From contig CP076040.1 of assembly GCA_014529675.2 (NCBI GenBank), positions 1,364,001 to 1,428,000 of the forward strand: a DNA stretch of 64,000 nt, read 5' to 3'. Position 1 is the first letter of the stretch. Each line of letters begins with the position of its first letter. Below are positions 44,086 through 54,038 of the stretch, piece after piece. The DNA is from Opitutia bacterium ISCC 52. Its GTDB lineage: Bacteria > Verrucomicrobiota > Verrucomicrobiia > Opitutales > UBA2995. The position numbers and the translations under genes are program-made. Under the pieces are notes generated by a model. It had not been told where the DNA came from, did not search any database, and saw only the letters and a list, made by a program, of their open reading frames with translations.

Positions 44086-45132
44086 CTAACTCGCCACAGC
44101 AGCCTTATTCGGCAGTTGTGCACTGGCACCATCTTTCCACTCTCCGCGAATCAGAGTTACTGCTGGATTCTCGGTTGGCCCCAGGCTTTCATGGGCCAAT
44201 TTGGTTTTCAGGATGTCGATGGCTGTAGCACCGATCTTCCTGTAGCCAATGTGAACGTGTGCAATGTCGTCCGTAATTTCTTCAGCAGGTCCTAGGGCGG
44301 CAAATGCGATGTCTTCAGGGATTTTCATTCCAGCTTCTTTAAGCCAGCGATAATGATCCATGTTGGAGCTGTATACGACCTCAGGTTTGTTTTCCTTAAC
44401 CCAGGACAGCAAATCATCCTTGTCTATACTTTCCTGAAGCAACGGGGGAATACGGTCTGTTTCCTCAATCCCTTGCTGATACCAAGTGAGGTAACAATGG
44501 TAGAGGTGGTTGGAGCGCTCATCCTGAGCTGTGGTCTCGCAGAAGCCTATACGATTGAACCCTTTTTCTTCGAGATTAGCAATGCCGACGTGCATGGCTT
44601 GATAGAAGTGGGGGTGAACCTGGTTGAAACCTAGCTTGGCAGCGACTGAGCACGTGGCTACTCCTTCAAAATCATCGTGAGGAAAGGAGAACACGTCTTT
44701 GAGCTCTTCCACGGGGAGAACTACTACACCACGAATGCCTCGGGTTTCCAAAATTTGCACCATACGCTCTTCACGCATATTGGGTTCGTGGAGCCAGAAA
44801 TCTTCAGTCTTAAAGCCAAGCTCTTCGGCATGTTTGATGGCTCCTTCTCTGATTAACTTTGCCTCGGCTCCGAATTCTTTAACGGGATAGGGTTTACCGT
44901 TCAGTAAAGCAATGACGGGCTCTTCCTTGCTGATATCGCGCTTCCGAAGATAGCGCATAAGTTCAGTCAAGTTGGGATCAGGAGTGTAGCCTTGTCGGAG
45001 CGCGATTTCCTTAATCCGTTTGCGCGTTTCTTCAGCGACTCGCGGATGGTCACGCAGAGCCATTGAGACAGTCATCCGACTGACACCTGCTTCCTCGGCA
45101 ATGGTTTTGCATGAAGGTCTTTTGGGCTTCAT
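44086..45132 (-). CDS. LacI-family transcriptional regulator
   Basis: A 348-residue repressor: helix-turn-helix CKTIAEEAGVSRMTVSMALRDHPRVAEETRKRI at about 8-40, then a periplasmic-binding-protein-like sensor domain (VIALLNGKPYP to the end). The DNA-binding residues SRMTVSMALR differ slightly from the LacI/PurR type but preserve the recognition helix pattern. Likely effector: a sugar. Possible targets are the symporter/glycosidase pair beside it and the palindromes at 28815 and 49904. The start fits the usual short N-terminal arm. Confidence 0.9.
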   Translation of the reverse strand: MKPKRPSCKTIAEEAGVSRMTVSMALRDHPRVAEETRKRIKEIALRQGYTPDPNLTELMRYLRKRDISKEEPVIALLNGKPYPVKEFGAEAKLIREGAIKHAEELGFKTEDFWLHEPNMREERMVQILETRGIRGVVVLPVEELKDVFSFPHDDFEGVATCSVAAKLGFNQVHPHFYQAMHVGIANLEEKGFNRIGFCETTAQDERSNHLYHCYLTWYQQGIEETDRIPPLLQESIDKDDLLSWVKENKPEVVYSSNMDHYRWLKEAGMKIPEDIAFAALGPAEEITDDIAHVHIGYRKIGATAIDILKTKLAHESLGPTENPAVTLIRGEWKDGASAQLPNKAAVAS

Positions 45133-45254
45133 CTTGAAATTGTAGTTTGGTTAGGACCTACTTCGCAGGAGGCGGGTAAGAACTATAAAAAGGTTCGGTT
45201 CAGCTAATGGTCAAGGGGAAAGCAGGAGGTGGTTCGCTTATGAGCTGCAATTGG

Positions 45255-46244
45255 TCATGGTATTTCAACCGTTTGTCGAGTTTCATGGGATTGACTGACT
45301 GCATCCAGTACGACCGTGCCTTCGAGGGCTAGTTCCGGTGGAGTTTGAAAGGGTTTTCCGTCCAATAGGTGGTTGGCAATATCCTCATAGATGTGTGCTT
45401 CGTCGCCAAATTGTTTTCCAGTCAGAGGATATTCCTGAGTTTCGATTTCTTCAGGGGTGTTTGGGTTGGCCTGTTTGACGGTAACGGTTTCGCCGTCTGA
45501 AATGATAGTGCCTCGCTTACCTTGAATAATAAAGCTGGGGAAACGATGGACGGATTCTGTGAATTCTGCGATTCCTCTCACACTGTTTTCAAACTCAAGA
45601 ACCGCCAAGAAATTGTCATCGGCGTCGCCAGCATTTATGACCTGCTGGAGTTGGCCGAACACCCGCTTCACTTTGCTTTCTGCCAGACCAATGATGGGTT
45701 GAAGGATGTGCATTCCCCAGTTGAGCAGATAGCCACCTCCAAATCGTTTCTCAGTTTGCCAATCATCTCGATACCGAAAATCAGAATAATAACGTCGGAT
45801 GAGAAATACGTCTCCAATTACGTTCTCCGCCAATAGTCCTCGGATACAGATGTAGTCGGGAGCCCAATACATAGGGATCCAGGGGAAGATCTTTTTTCCG
45901 CTTGCTTCTTGAGCTGCGATCATCGTGCGTGCTTCCTCTTGGTTAAGAGCCCAGGGTTTAGTGATCACGGTGTGTAACCCTGCTTTAAGGCAATCGCAGA
46001 CAATGTCTGCATGGGTATCCGAACGAGTAACAACACTGACTATGTCCAGTGACTCCTCGCGAATCATGCTATGGTAATCGGAGTAGGTCTTACAGTTGAG
46101 CTCTTTGGCGGCTCGTTCGCGGTTTTCGGTAGCAAGATCGCAAACAGCAACAATTTCAAAACGCTTGTCTGATGATAGGCCATAAGCGTGAGACAGTCGT
46201 CCGCTAATGCCATAGCCGATAATGGCTGCTTTTATAGGTGCCAT
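45255..46244 (-). CDS. Gfo/Idh/MocA family oxidoreductase
   Basis: A 329-residue NAD(P)-dependent sugar dehydrogenase-like protein: Rossmann start AAIIGYGISGRLSH, and the catalytic-lysine region VITKPWALNQEEA in place of the common EKP (here TKP). GGGYLLNWGMHILQP gives the substrate-side His. It is smaller than iolG and clearly different from it. Substrate unknown; its place between the LacI and TonB genes suggests cytosolic processing of an imported sugar. Confidence 0.85.
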   Translation of the reverse strand: MAPIKAAIIGYGISGRLSHAYGLSSDKRFEIVAVCDLATENRERAAKELNCKTYSDYHSMIREESLDIVSVVTRSDTHADIVCDCLKAGLHTVITKPWALNQEEARTMIAAQEASGKKIFPWIPMYWAPDYICIRGLLAENVIGDVFLIRRYYSDFRYRDDWQTEKRFGGGYLLNWGMHILQPIIGLAESKVKRVFGQLQQVINAGDADDNFLAVLEFENSVRGIAEFTESVHRFPSFIIQGKRGTIISDGETVTVKQANPNTPEEIETQEYPLTGKQFGDEAHIYEDIANHLLDGKPFQTPPELALEGTVVLDAVSQSHETRQTVEIP

Positions 46245-46369
46245 TTAGTTTCTATTAAAAATTGAATGTGTAGGAGGGGAAGCCTCTTAGACCGATATTG
46301 ATTTCAGTCAGATGTATCTCGGTGAATATATACTGATGAAATATAAAAACTGATGGTCTATAAAACAAC

Positions 46370-46400
46370 CGGCCCCCAATAATGGGGGCCGGCTACCTAA
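46370..46400 (-). terminator. Rho-independent terminator of the TonB-receptor gene
   Basis: Read on the minus strand after the receptor stop: CCGGCCCCCA, loop TTAT, TGGGGGCCGG, then TTGTTTTAT. A perfect 10-bp GC stem followed by a T-rich tail, 36-60 bp past the stop codon. Confidence 0.88.
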
Positions 46401-46429
46401 TAATTTGATGCGATTAATAATTAATCAAA

Positions 46430-49400
46430 TCAGAACTCCAAAGTACCGGTCAGGCTGACCAATCGACCAGGAAGGAAGCGGTAGAGCTTCGTGCTATCTG
46501 GGTTTACGTAGATTGGAACAAGATCGTCGTTACCGAAAAGATCTTTGATGTTCAGCTGAATTGTGAGGTCGTATTTGTCACTCAACTGATACTCAGACCG
46601 GAAGAACATGTCTACAAAGTCCATGCGTGGAGCATAGAAAGGTCTGCTTGGATCAAGCGCGTAGTTGCCAAAGGAGTTCTGTGAAACCCCGAAGCTAACA
46701 CCTGCACGATCCTGCCAACGATATCCGCCACCCACAGTGAATTCACCTAGGAAGCCTGGAATCATGTCGTTGTCGCGACCGAAACGGTAGCTAGTGTTGA
46801 ATGAGGCCCGGTATTTGCGTTGCTCGATAGAAGGAATGCCTTCTTGGGTAACAGCTTCAGCGACTGGATTTACGATACTATTTTGTGCTCTTTCAGCGAG
46901 AGTCTCGGTAGAATCGTCATCAATGAAGTAGTTTTGTGCAAATGAGCTATTAACCCAGTTTGGAACCACGAAATCTTCAACGTAATTGCGAAGAACAGGG
47001 TAGATGTTTGAAAGAACAGTTTCCTGTTTTCCAACATTCAAGACCATCGTCCAGTTCTCGTTTGGATTGTATGCAATTTCCAACTCGTTACCTTCAGCAG
47101 TGAAATCCTGTGTTCCAGTGTCACCGGAATTACGGTTGGAGGTAGCTTCAGCATTTGCCCAATCAGGAACAAATTCGTTCAGGTCGATGACTCCTTGTGG
47201 GGGAAGTACTGCTTGTGCGTCACTGATTCCGAAGCCTTGAGCGATGTTGTCCGGATTGTCCAACTGACGTGCTAGATTCAATAAGATTCCTTCGTTGGCA
47301 GAAACACCACCTTTGTCGAAGGAATTATTGAGAATGCCAGTTTCGAACCAGTTCAAGCGAGCAACGAACATTCCATCTCTAGCGGAAAGAATAATACCTT
47401 TTTCCTCAGTAGAACCTACAATGTCATCAACAGATCCATTCAGGACATCTACGCGTCCACCTCGAGGTTGGAAGTTGTCAGACTCTGACATGTATACAGA
47501 TAGCTCATTCCCATCGCCGAGAAGATCTTCGAACATATCGGTGATGTGCCAAGTCGCACTCCAAGAAGCACTGTCTTGGTTTGCATCCTCTGTAAGGTCA
47601 GCGGATTGTGGCCCAGCCAGGAAGGTCGGATCGTTCGTGTCGTCGCCTTCACGTGTGATCCCGGTTCCTCCAGGTGCACTGATTGAAGTTGAGCGCAGAC
47701 GGTCTGAACGCCAGGCTCCCATAACAACCACTGAGTTATCCCAGAAATGCTCCTGAGCAACGATCACCCGAGAATCCAACTTTTCAAGACCTTTGCCAGC
47801 GTAGAACGAGGCAGGGAAGTTGTTGTTATCATCCAAGTTGAAGGTAGTTGCATTGAAGTTTACGAATCCATTAGCGCTCTCACTCCAACTATGCCATGGG
47901 ACATTTTGGAAAGGACGATCGCGTGCTTGACCAAAAGGAACTGCCCCGATGTTGGCGCCTTTCAGGTCGTTGATTGAAGTGGCACCGAGGTAGTCAATGC
48001 TTGAATTATGAGGTAGGGAGTAAATGGAACCTGTACGGATTGAAGCCCAACTAATGGCTGTATCGCCTTCCAGGTTGGAAACCACTGCAGCTGGATCAAT
48101 TTTGTAACGTCCATAGGACTGCAAATCTTCAACTTTGCGTTCTTGATATAGTCCTGTGATCTTTAGGCTTCCAAGAATGCGGGTCAGCAGACCGTCTTCA
48201 AAGAAATCTTCAGCATGAAGGTCAACAAACGCTGTTGCGCGAGTTGAATCTCGATCTGCAGCCAGGTTGTTTCCTTGCCACCAACCGCCGATAACTGGCG
48301 TTCCAAAATTTGGATTCGGAATAGGAGGGCCATCTGCTTCGCCATTGGTTGTTCCGATCAAATACATGTTCGGGTCAATGTATATGGTGCGTTGGCTAAG
48401 ACCTTGCAAAGGATTGGATGATTTTGAGAACCAGTCCTGTTTGAATGTCGCAACTTCGAATCCAACTTTGTTGTCCCACCAAGTGCCTTCTAAAGAAGCA
48501 TTGAATAAATCCCAATCAGAGTTTTGTGAGTGGGCTCCACCCGTATAGAGGTGATTCTGGTAGTCAAAGATGCTGCGGTCGAGAATCTGACTTCCTACAA
48601 ATCCACCTGCGAAGAACCCTGAAGTTCCAGGTGCAGCTTGTGCGCCGTTCGGGTGGTATCCCCATCGACGGATAGAATTCTCTCGGACGCGAGGTTGGAA
48701 AAGCATCATTTCACCAGTTACATCTCCACCAGGAGCACCGCGGTTTCTGCGAACGAAGGTGTTACCTCCGAAAAATGGTTCTCTGTCTGTAGTGTTGAAG
48801 TAGCTTACAAAACCACTGGAAGTTCCAGGTGCAGCTAGGTCGAGCCAGCGATTGTTTAGAACTCCTTCCACAAAATAACCCTTGCCACGCCAAAGGTCAG
48901 AACCCTGTGCGCCGCCCATGGAGATAGGTTTACCCATTTCAATCCATGGTGTGATACCATCGTTGGGTGGAGTGTAGTCAGGATTTGCAGAATGCTTGTC
49001 TCCCGTTTCATAACTCATGTGGAAGCGCAAATTATCGCTGATGTCCCAAAGGAGCGATGCATAAATGCGTTCGTCCTCTCCGAAAGCTTCTTCTTGGCGA
49101 TATCTGTTATCAGCAACTAAACCAGCTACCATGATAGAAAGCTTATCTTCGATCAAAACATGGTTGTAGCGGAATGAGCTGCGAAATGAACCATTTTGGT
49201 CAGTGCGGAAACGAACACGTCCGCTATTGCCAAACAGGTTCGCGCGAACGGTGGTGTTGTTTACAATACCACCTGGGCTACCGATTCCGAATAAAGCGGA
49301 ATTAGCGCCACGCTGAACAGCGATACGGTCAGTGTTGTACGTGTCAAATGCAACGTCTGTGATAAAGTAATCACGAGTCAAGTCGGCTGCTGCCAGACCA

Positions 49401-49792
49401 CGAATCCGAGTGTTACCACCACGAGGACGGTCAGTTTCACCTTCAGGAATCAAGCTACCGGCTGTTGATTGGTAACCAGAGAAGTTACCGTTAGGACCGG
49501 AAACTTCAGTATTCGGGGTGAAGAGGAGCACATCCATCATGTTATCGGACGCCGTGTCCTCGAGGAACTCCTCGTTCACAATAGAGATAGATGCTCCAAT
49601 GTCTCGGAGGTTTGTGTTCAGGCGAGTTCCAGCCAGTGTCGAAGTGGCACTGTAACCAATGTCACCAGTTTCATCCACCGTAAAAGGGGATAAGTCATAT
49701 ACCTCTTCTTCCTGTTCCTGGGCGTTCAATCCTCCAAAGGGGATCAAGGCTGCGGAAAGGAGCCAGAGTGATTTGTAGTATCGTTTATTCAT
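46430..49792 (-). CDS. TonB-dependent outer-membrane receptor
   Basis: About 1120 residues from MNKRYYKSLWLLS; the frame also offers MIMNK two codons earlier. A signal peptide ends at GGLNAQ. The mature start EEEVYDLSPFTVDETG and the plug motif YSATSTLAGTRLNTNLRDIGASISIVNEEFL are typical of the large TonB receptors of Opitutae. The plug ends near 200 (GSPGGIVNNTTVRA), followed by a long 22-strand barrel ending LVSLTGTLEF with the terminal Phe recognised by BamA. No SusD partner is present. Likely imports an oligosaccharide or siderophore; given the neighbours, a sugar. Confidence 0.92.
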   Translation of the reverse strand: MNKRYYKSLWLLSAALIPFGGLNAQEQEEEVYDLSPFTVDETGDIGYSATSTLAGTRLNTNLRDIGASISIVNEEFLEDTASDNMMDVLLFTPNTEVSGPNGNFSGYQSTAGSLIPEGETDRPRGGNTRIRGLAAADLTRDYFITDVAFDTYNTDRIAVQRGANSALFGIGSPGGIVNNTTVRANLFGNSGRVRFRTDQNGSFRSSFRYNHVLIEDKLSIMVAGLVADNRYRQEEAFGEDERIYASLLWDISDNLRFHMSYETGDKHSANPDYTPPNDGITPWIEMGKPISMGGAQGSDLWRGKGYFVEGVLNNRWLDLAAPGTSSGFVSYFNTTDREPFFGGNTFVRRNRGAPGGDVTGEMMLFQPRVRENSIRRWGYHPNGAQAAPGTSGFFAGGFVGSQILDRSIFDYQNHLYTGGAHSQNSDWDLFNASLEGTWWDNKVGFEVATFKQDWFSKSSNPLQGLSQRTIYIDPNMYLIGTTNGEADGPPIPNPNFGTPVIGGWWQGNNLAADRDSTRATAFVDLHAEDFFEDGLLTRILGSLKITGLYQERKVEDLQSYGRYKIDPAAVVSNLEGDTAISWASIRTGSIYSLPHNSSIDYLGATSINDLKGANIGAVPFGQARDRPFQNVPWHSWSESANGFVNFNATTFNLDDNNNFPASFYAGKGLEKLDSRVIVAQEHFWDNSVVVMGAWRSDRLRSTSISAPGGTGITREGDDTNDPTFLAGPQSADLTEDANQDSASWSATWHITDMFEDLLGDGNELSVYMSESDNFQPRGGRVDVLNGSVDDIVGSTEEKGIILSARDGMFVARLNWFETGILNNSFDKGGVSANEGILLNLARQLDNPDNIAQGFGISDAQAVLPPQGVIDLNEFVPDWANAEATSNRNSGDTGTQDFTAEGNELEIAYNPNENWTMVLNVGKQETVLSNIYPVLRNYVEDFVVPNWVNSSFAQNYFIDDDSTETLAERAQNSIVNPVAEAVTQEGIPSIEQRKYRASFNTSYRFGRDNDMIPGFLGEFTVGGGYRWQDRAGVSFGVSQNSFGNYALDPSRPFYAPRMDFVDMFFRSEYQLSDKYDLTIQLNIKDLFGNDDLVPIYVNPDSTKLYRFLPGRLVSLTGTLEF

Positions 49793-49798
49793 AATCAA

Positions 49799-50135
49799 TC
49801 GAGTTATTAGGATTATGCCTTGTATTATCTTAGTAGAAGGTCGTTTGTTTTGAGTTCTAGTTGATTTGTAAGGTTTGTTTGGTGAGGGCCATTAAGCATT
49901 AATGGCAAGCGCTGAAACCAAGCTCTTTTGGGATCTTCGCGTGTATCTGTGAGGAGCATAGTAGTAATGTTCTCAATCGAAGTTGTTTAAGTTGCCTGAG
50001 TAGGTTGCCCAAACGATATCGATATAAGCTAAAAGGCTAAAAAAAGAGGGCTATTCTGCCACCAGAATTGTAGTTTCCTGTAAAGCACTGTAAAACTACC
50101 CCGTTTGTCGAGTAAATATAGGACTTAGAGTGATT
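49799..50135. promoter_or_regulatory. Upstream region of the TonB receptor with two operator-like palindromes
   Basis: CCATTAAGCATTAATGG (49889-49905, arms of 7) is immediately followed by GGCAAGCGCTGAAACC (49904-49919), whose AAGCGCT core resembles LacI-type sites. Both lie about 97-127 bp before the receptor start. A further inverted repeat, GTAGTTT at 50070 and AAACTAC at 50093, stands just past the end of the glycosidase-like gene and could be a weak terminator of that operon. No gene is present here. Confidence 0.4.
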
Positions 50136-52013
50136 TTATGGATTGATTCCCGGGACTCGCCACATGTAGTCCGGATCGATGAAGGGTTTGTCGTCTTCTC
50201 GACCCTCCATGAGATCAATTTTTCGTTGGAGTAGCTCCTCCAGGTTTTCCCCGTAAATAAAGGTGGTTTCACCAATGTCTGAGAGGTGCATCCACTCAGT
50301 TTCGGCTGTTTGGACATGATTGAGTAATGCCTTTGCATTCTCCTTCTCATCTAAAACGATGTCTCGGGTCAAAGTCTGGCATCTGCTCTTCATTGATTCG
50401 TCCTTCGCTTCGATGTAGCCATGAACCCCTTCGATCCAGCCTGCAATATTGCGCTGGCACCGGTACCAGCGCTCGGTTCCAACAAGACGATCATACATGT
50501 GGGCATAGACCAGACGAGCTGGAGTCCCTTTGGCAAGAGCATCCCGTCTTGATTTGGCAAGTTGCACAGCCTCATTGATTTGTGGCAATACATGCTCCGT
50601 AATCGCTTCTTTGCAGCGCTGAGCGTATTCGGGGTCGCAAAACTCAAAATTGATCTCACGACGAAAGTCGACTCTTACCCGATTGTTCACGTGTCCGAGG
50701 TGAAAATCCTCGTAATAGGCGCGTTCCTCTTCGCTGATGGCTTCAATATTCGGGAGGAAAGGACGTACCAATACGCGGTACCAGGTGCTCCACATCGAAA
50801 GCACACTTACAGGCGGAGGGTAGGCACGGTAGGCGTTGTCGGCACTGCTCCAGATGGATACCAGGTGATCGGCTTCTTCATCACCCACCCATGCCCGTGC
50901 ACGATTCTCGAGAAATGAACTCAGGTTTAGGGAAGGATCGTTTTGGAATGCTCGCAGGATTTCCTGGTTGATGTTGTAAGCGGCCATTTCTGTGGAGACC
51001 GTTCCGGTTAAACCCGCTGCATGAGCAAACCCCTGTTTGTGGATGGCGATTAGGCGTTCGAACAACAGCTTAGGATATACCGGTGCTAATACGGGTTCTT
51101 GGTTGCAGAAATTGCCGGGACTGAAGTAGAGGTGAGTATTTGAGCCTTTGGCTTCGACGGCTTCTCGTGCTTCGCTTTCTTCGTCTGAACATTGATTGAA
51201 GATACCGCAGAAATTAAAGTCGTTCGCCCAGTCATAGCTGGGGTGCTTATAGCCCAAGTCGAAGCCTTTGGCGACGAGTGAGTTCACTTCTAGATCAATG
51301 CCCTCTTCCAGCGATTCTCTAAGGTAAGGATCCTCGACCCAAAACATCTCGCTTCTCAGAGTGGCAAAAAAGTTGGGATTTACCCGCCGACCTGCATCGC
51401 GGAGGGTTTTCATGAATCGAATGATGTTCGCCGCTGCGGATTTGGCTATGTCGTCATCTCCTTTGAATTCACGGATCACATAGCCGCCTCCATTGCGCCC
51501 GACATACAGAGAACTTGTATATTCGAATCCGGCACCACTATCGTTCGACCACACAACCATGTAGTCGATGTTGGGTGCTTCTTGCAGGATTTTCTCCAGC
51601 ATTTCTGCGTAGTGATCGAGGACGACCGGGTGGGCCGTGGTCAGATTGTATCGTGGACGAAAACTGCGAAGTGGATGGTCGACCCGTGCACCTCGTAACA
51701 TGGGGTAGCGTTCCAACAGCTGATCGGGGACGCTCCTGGGCTCAAAGGAAAGAATGCCAGCTCGAAGTCCATACTTCTCAGCTAATTGGGCAGATTTTTT
51801 TAGGCGATTCAGGTTAGCTCGGAGGTACTCGAACCGATAGATGCCTTTGTTGAGTTTGCTGTAGACGAATTGGTCAAGCGCCGCGCAGTAGGTGTAAAGC
51901 CGGTACAAGAGTTCGTCGGGGGCAGCCTGCTCATAGGGAAACGTAGCCGCCAAGCCGTTGACTTCAACATGGGTGAATCCAAGGCGTGCCATTTCTCGGA
52001 TATGTTCCTCCAT
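50136..52013 (-). CDS. Glycosidase-like TIM-barrel protein, main part (after in-frame TAA)
   Basis: A 625-codon frame that is preceded, in the same frame, by 30 sense codons up to a TAA at 52104-52106; beyond it the frame continues as the next entry. Joined, 50136-52451 encodes about 771 residues: a small N-terminal domain followed by a barrel starting GFNMEEHIREMARLGFTHVEVNGLA. DYMVVWSNDSGAG, NPNFFATLRSEMFW and FAHAAGLTGTVSTEMAAYNINQE could hold active-site acids. The architecture recalls GH67/GH20/GH84-like enzymes, but the family is not certain. It is third in an operon with a sugar isomerase and an UnbV propeller. No clear signal peptide is seen. Confidence 0.65.
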   Translation of the reverse strand: MEEHIREMARLGFTHVEVNGLAATFPYEQAAPDELLYRLYTYCAALDQFVYSKLNKGIYRFEYLRANLNRLKKSAQLAEKYGLRAGILSFEPRSVPDQLLERYPMLRGARVDHPLRSFRPRYNLTTAHPVVLDHYAEMLEKILQEAPNIDYMVVWSNDSGAGFEYTSSLYVGRNGGGYVIREFKGDDDIAKSAAANIIRFMKTLRDAGRRVNPNFFATLRSEMFWVEDPYLRESLEEGIDLEVNSLVAKGFDLGYKHPSYDWANDFNFCGIFNQCSDEESEAREAVEAKGSNTHLYFSPGNFCNQEPVLAPVYPKLLFERLIAIHKQGFAHAAGLTGTVSTEMAAYNINQEILRAFQNDPSLNLSSFLENRARAWVGDEEADHLVSIWSSADNAYRAYPPPVSVLSMWSTWYRVLVRPFLPNIEAISEEERAYYEDFHLGHVNNRVRVDFRREINFEFCDPEYAQRCKEAITEHVLPQINEAVQLAKSRRDALAKGTPARLVYAHMYDRLVGTERWYRCQRNIAGWIEGVHGYIEAKDESMKSRCQTLTRDIVLDEKENAKALLNHVQTAETEWMHLSDIGETTFIYGENLEELLQRKIDLMEGREDDKPFIDPDYMWRVPGINP

Positions 52014-52103
52014 ATTAAAGCCTTTTGCGACGCGGCCATGATTGTTGAGTAAAGAGTCGTAAGCCGGGCGAAGGTGTTTAAAGGCTGCTTTGAGAAGAAT
52101 GCC

Positions 52104-52451
52104 TTATTTTAATTCAGACGCATTCCTGTCAGACCAGTCGTCTAAGACCTGGCAGGCGAGGCGGTAAAGGAACCAGGTATGAGAGCAGTAAAGTTCGATG
52201 ACACCTTCCTCTGTGATTCTTACGAACCTCCATTCCTCGGTGTCTGATGTTGGGATGGAGAGCTGGTTCGCTTCCTCGTTGCTCAGAACGCCGATCCTTA
52301 GGTTAGAATCGCTTGTTTTATCAGTGCAGATGGTGGCCTGTTGGTTCGCCTCTTTTTGGATGAAAGCGGCTACTGTGTTTTCCACTGCAATGTCTGGGTG
52401 AGATACCGTGATCGTTTTGGTTTGGGATAATAGCTGCTTAATGTTCATCAA
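52104..52451 (-). CDS. Glycosidase-like protein, N-terminal domain fragment (ends at in-frame TAA)
   Basis: A 115-codon piece from MMNIKQLLSQTKTITVSH with an alpha/beta domain of the kind preceding GH20/GH67-type barrels: ENTVAAFIQKEANQQ, LRIGVLSNEEANQL, FVRITEEGVIELYCSHTWFLYRLACQVLDDW. The codons after the TAA continue GILLKAAFKHLRPAYDSLLNNHGR with no frame change, and link directly to the barrel. The start is 6 bp after the stop of the propeller gene. As written the protein would stop before its catalytic domain. Confidence 0.6.
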   Translation of the reverse strand: MMNIKQLLSQTKTITVSHPDIAVENTVAAFIQKEANQQATICTDKTSDSNLRIGVLSNEEANQLSIPTSDTEEWRFVRITEEGVIELYCSHTWFLYRLACQVLDDWSDRNASELK

Positions 52452-52457
52452 AGTTTT

Positions 52458-53954
52458 TTAGGGATTGGTCTGAATAATGGAATGCCGACCTGCGGGGAGA
52501 TCTTGGAGCGAAAGAGAGTCGCCGTTGGGCCAATGGATTTTGATAAGATCAGCCTGATCTGCCTGACCTAGAGCCGCGTGAACAGGAATCATTTGCTGCT
52601 TTCCTGAGTGTCCGTAGGGACCCAGGGCTTGACGGATTTGCCTTGTGGGCGGTGTTGAAGGATCTCCATCGAGGTCAGCCACAATATGGACTATCGTTCC
52701 ATAGGCTTCACGGCATACGCCCTTTTCCGGATCACCGATTAAATGGAGTATTATTGAGGCTCGTCCCTGAGTCGCCTCATTGAGGAATAGGCGGGCCGAA
52801 GGTTTTGGTTTTTCTTCGTCACTCGAGGTTGCCGTTAAGGTTCCGGAACTGATGGAAGCTTTCCGTCGTTGATCTGTTGTTAGTCTGTTGAAGCTTTGGC
52901 CTTCCAGTAGATCGAGATCCCCATCGTCATCAATGTCGCCCAGCGAGGGCATTCCCGCTCCTACATGATCCAGTCCAAGCTCATGGCTGACATCTTTAAA
53001 ATGACCATCGCTTTGCTGGTAGTAGATACGAAGTCTTTCAGCATTTGGGGGAGGGTCGGGGTAATCGGATGAACAGAGTATGAGATCTAATCGCCCGTCG
53101 TGATTTAAATCGGCCAACTCCGAGTAAATGTCGCCTTGGTTATAGGTCTTATGAATATCCTCAAGTGTTTCTCCTTCTTTGGGAAGCGCTGGGATTCTAT
53201 CAATTTTGAGTGACTCAGGAGACGTAAAGTCTACTCGGCCTGTTTCGCTTAATTGATTTACCAGGAATCGTGATCGGTCTGATGAATCACCTGCCCAAGC
53301 GTGAATGATGGTTGTCAGGAAGAGATCGAAGTCTCCATCGTTATCAATATCGCCAATTGCGGTATCGAATGTGTTGCCGTTGGACCTAAAGGGAGGTTCG
53401 TTTTGTCGATGTAATCTCTTCGTTCCATCCGAATTGAATCTTGGCCATTTTGGATAGAGACCATGGCGAATTTTATCTCCATCCAGGTGAACTTCAGGAG
53501 CAATGTTTCTGCCATGTAGGCTACTACTGATATCCTGGGCTATTGCTCGTTGCTCCCTGAGCACTGGCTCGGTCGAGCTCTCTGTTCCGGAAAGTTGCCT
53601 CAGGGGCTCCCTCTCTTTTAGCTGGTAAAGGCGATTCCACCGCCGACCGTAGTTCAACTCGAGTAAGTGTGGGATGCCATAGTCCAGGCGAGGGAGTGCA
53701 ACGCCGTAGGTCGGTCGGCCTCCCAGGTCGTCTTTAAATGAAGTGGTATGGTTTTCGAGGGGCATGGGCCAACGTGCAAAGGCTGAGCCATCTTCGTTTT
53801 TGAACTGCAAAAGAAGGTCATTGGAAAAGGCCTCATAACCGGTGAAGTAGCATTCGTACCAGTTTCCCAAATACAAGTCTGGTAGTCCGTCGACATTAAC
53901 ATCTCCAACGGCAATCGCTCGAGTAGTTGCAGAGGAGGCAGCTCCAATGATCAC
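52458..53954 (-). CDS. FG-GAP/ASPIC-UnbV propeller protein, main part (after in-frame TAG)
   Basis: The 498 codons begin formally at a GTG, but the frame is open upstream to a TAG at 54039-54041 and continues beyond it in the next entry; the complete gene is 52458-54410, about 650 residues. It has repeated calcium-binding blade motifs: AVGDVNVDGLPDLYLGNW, AIGDIDNDGDFDLFLT, LADLNHDGRLDLILCSS and SLGDIDDDGDLDLLEG. The end is an ASPIC/UnbV-type segment (GRASIILHL, QIRQALGPYGHSGKQQ, IKIHWPNGDSLSLQDL). Secreted glycan binding or handling is probable; catalytic activity is not established for the family. Confidence 0.75.
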   Translation of the reverse strand: MIIGAASSATTRAIAVGDVNVDGLPDLYLGNWYECYFTGYEAFSNDLLLQFKNEDGSAFARWPMPLENHTTSFKDDLGGRPTYGVALPRLDYGIPHLLELNYGRRWNRLYQLKEREPLRQLSGTESSTEPVLREQRAIAQDISSSLHGRNIAPEVHLDGDKIRHGLYPKWPRFNSDGTKRLHRQNEPPFRSNGNTFDTAIGDIDNDGDFDLFLTTIIHAWAGDSSDRSRFLVNQLSETGRVDFTSPESLKIDRIPALPKEGETLEDIHKTYNQGDIYSELADLNHDGRLDLILCSSDYPDPPPNAERLRIYYQQSDGHFKDVSHELGLDHVGAGMPSLGDIDDDGDLDLLEGQSFNRLTTDQRRKASISSGTLTATSSDEEKPKPSARLFLNEATQGRASIILHLIGDPEKGVCREAYGTIVHIVADLDGDPSTPPTRQIRQALGPYGHSGKQQMIPVHAALGQADQADLIKIHWPNGDSLSLQDLPAGRHSIIQTNP

Positions 53955-54038
53955 GGGTTCTCCAAAGCTGCCATCTCCGTTTCCCGGTAACCATGCTGTG
54001 CGTGTTGGGTTCTCTTCAGGGGGTTGATAGTCGTCTTG

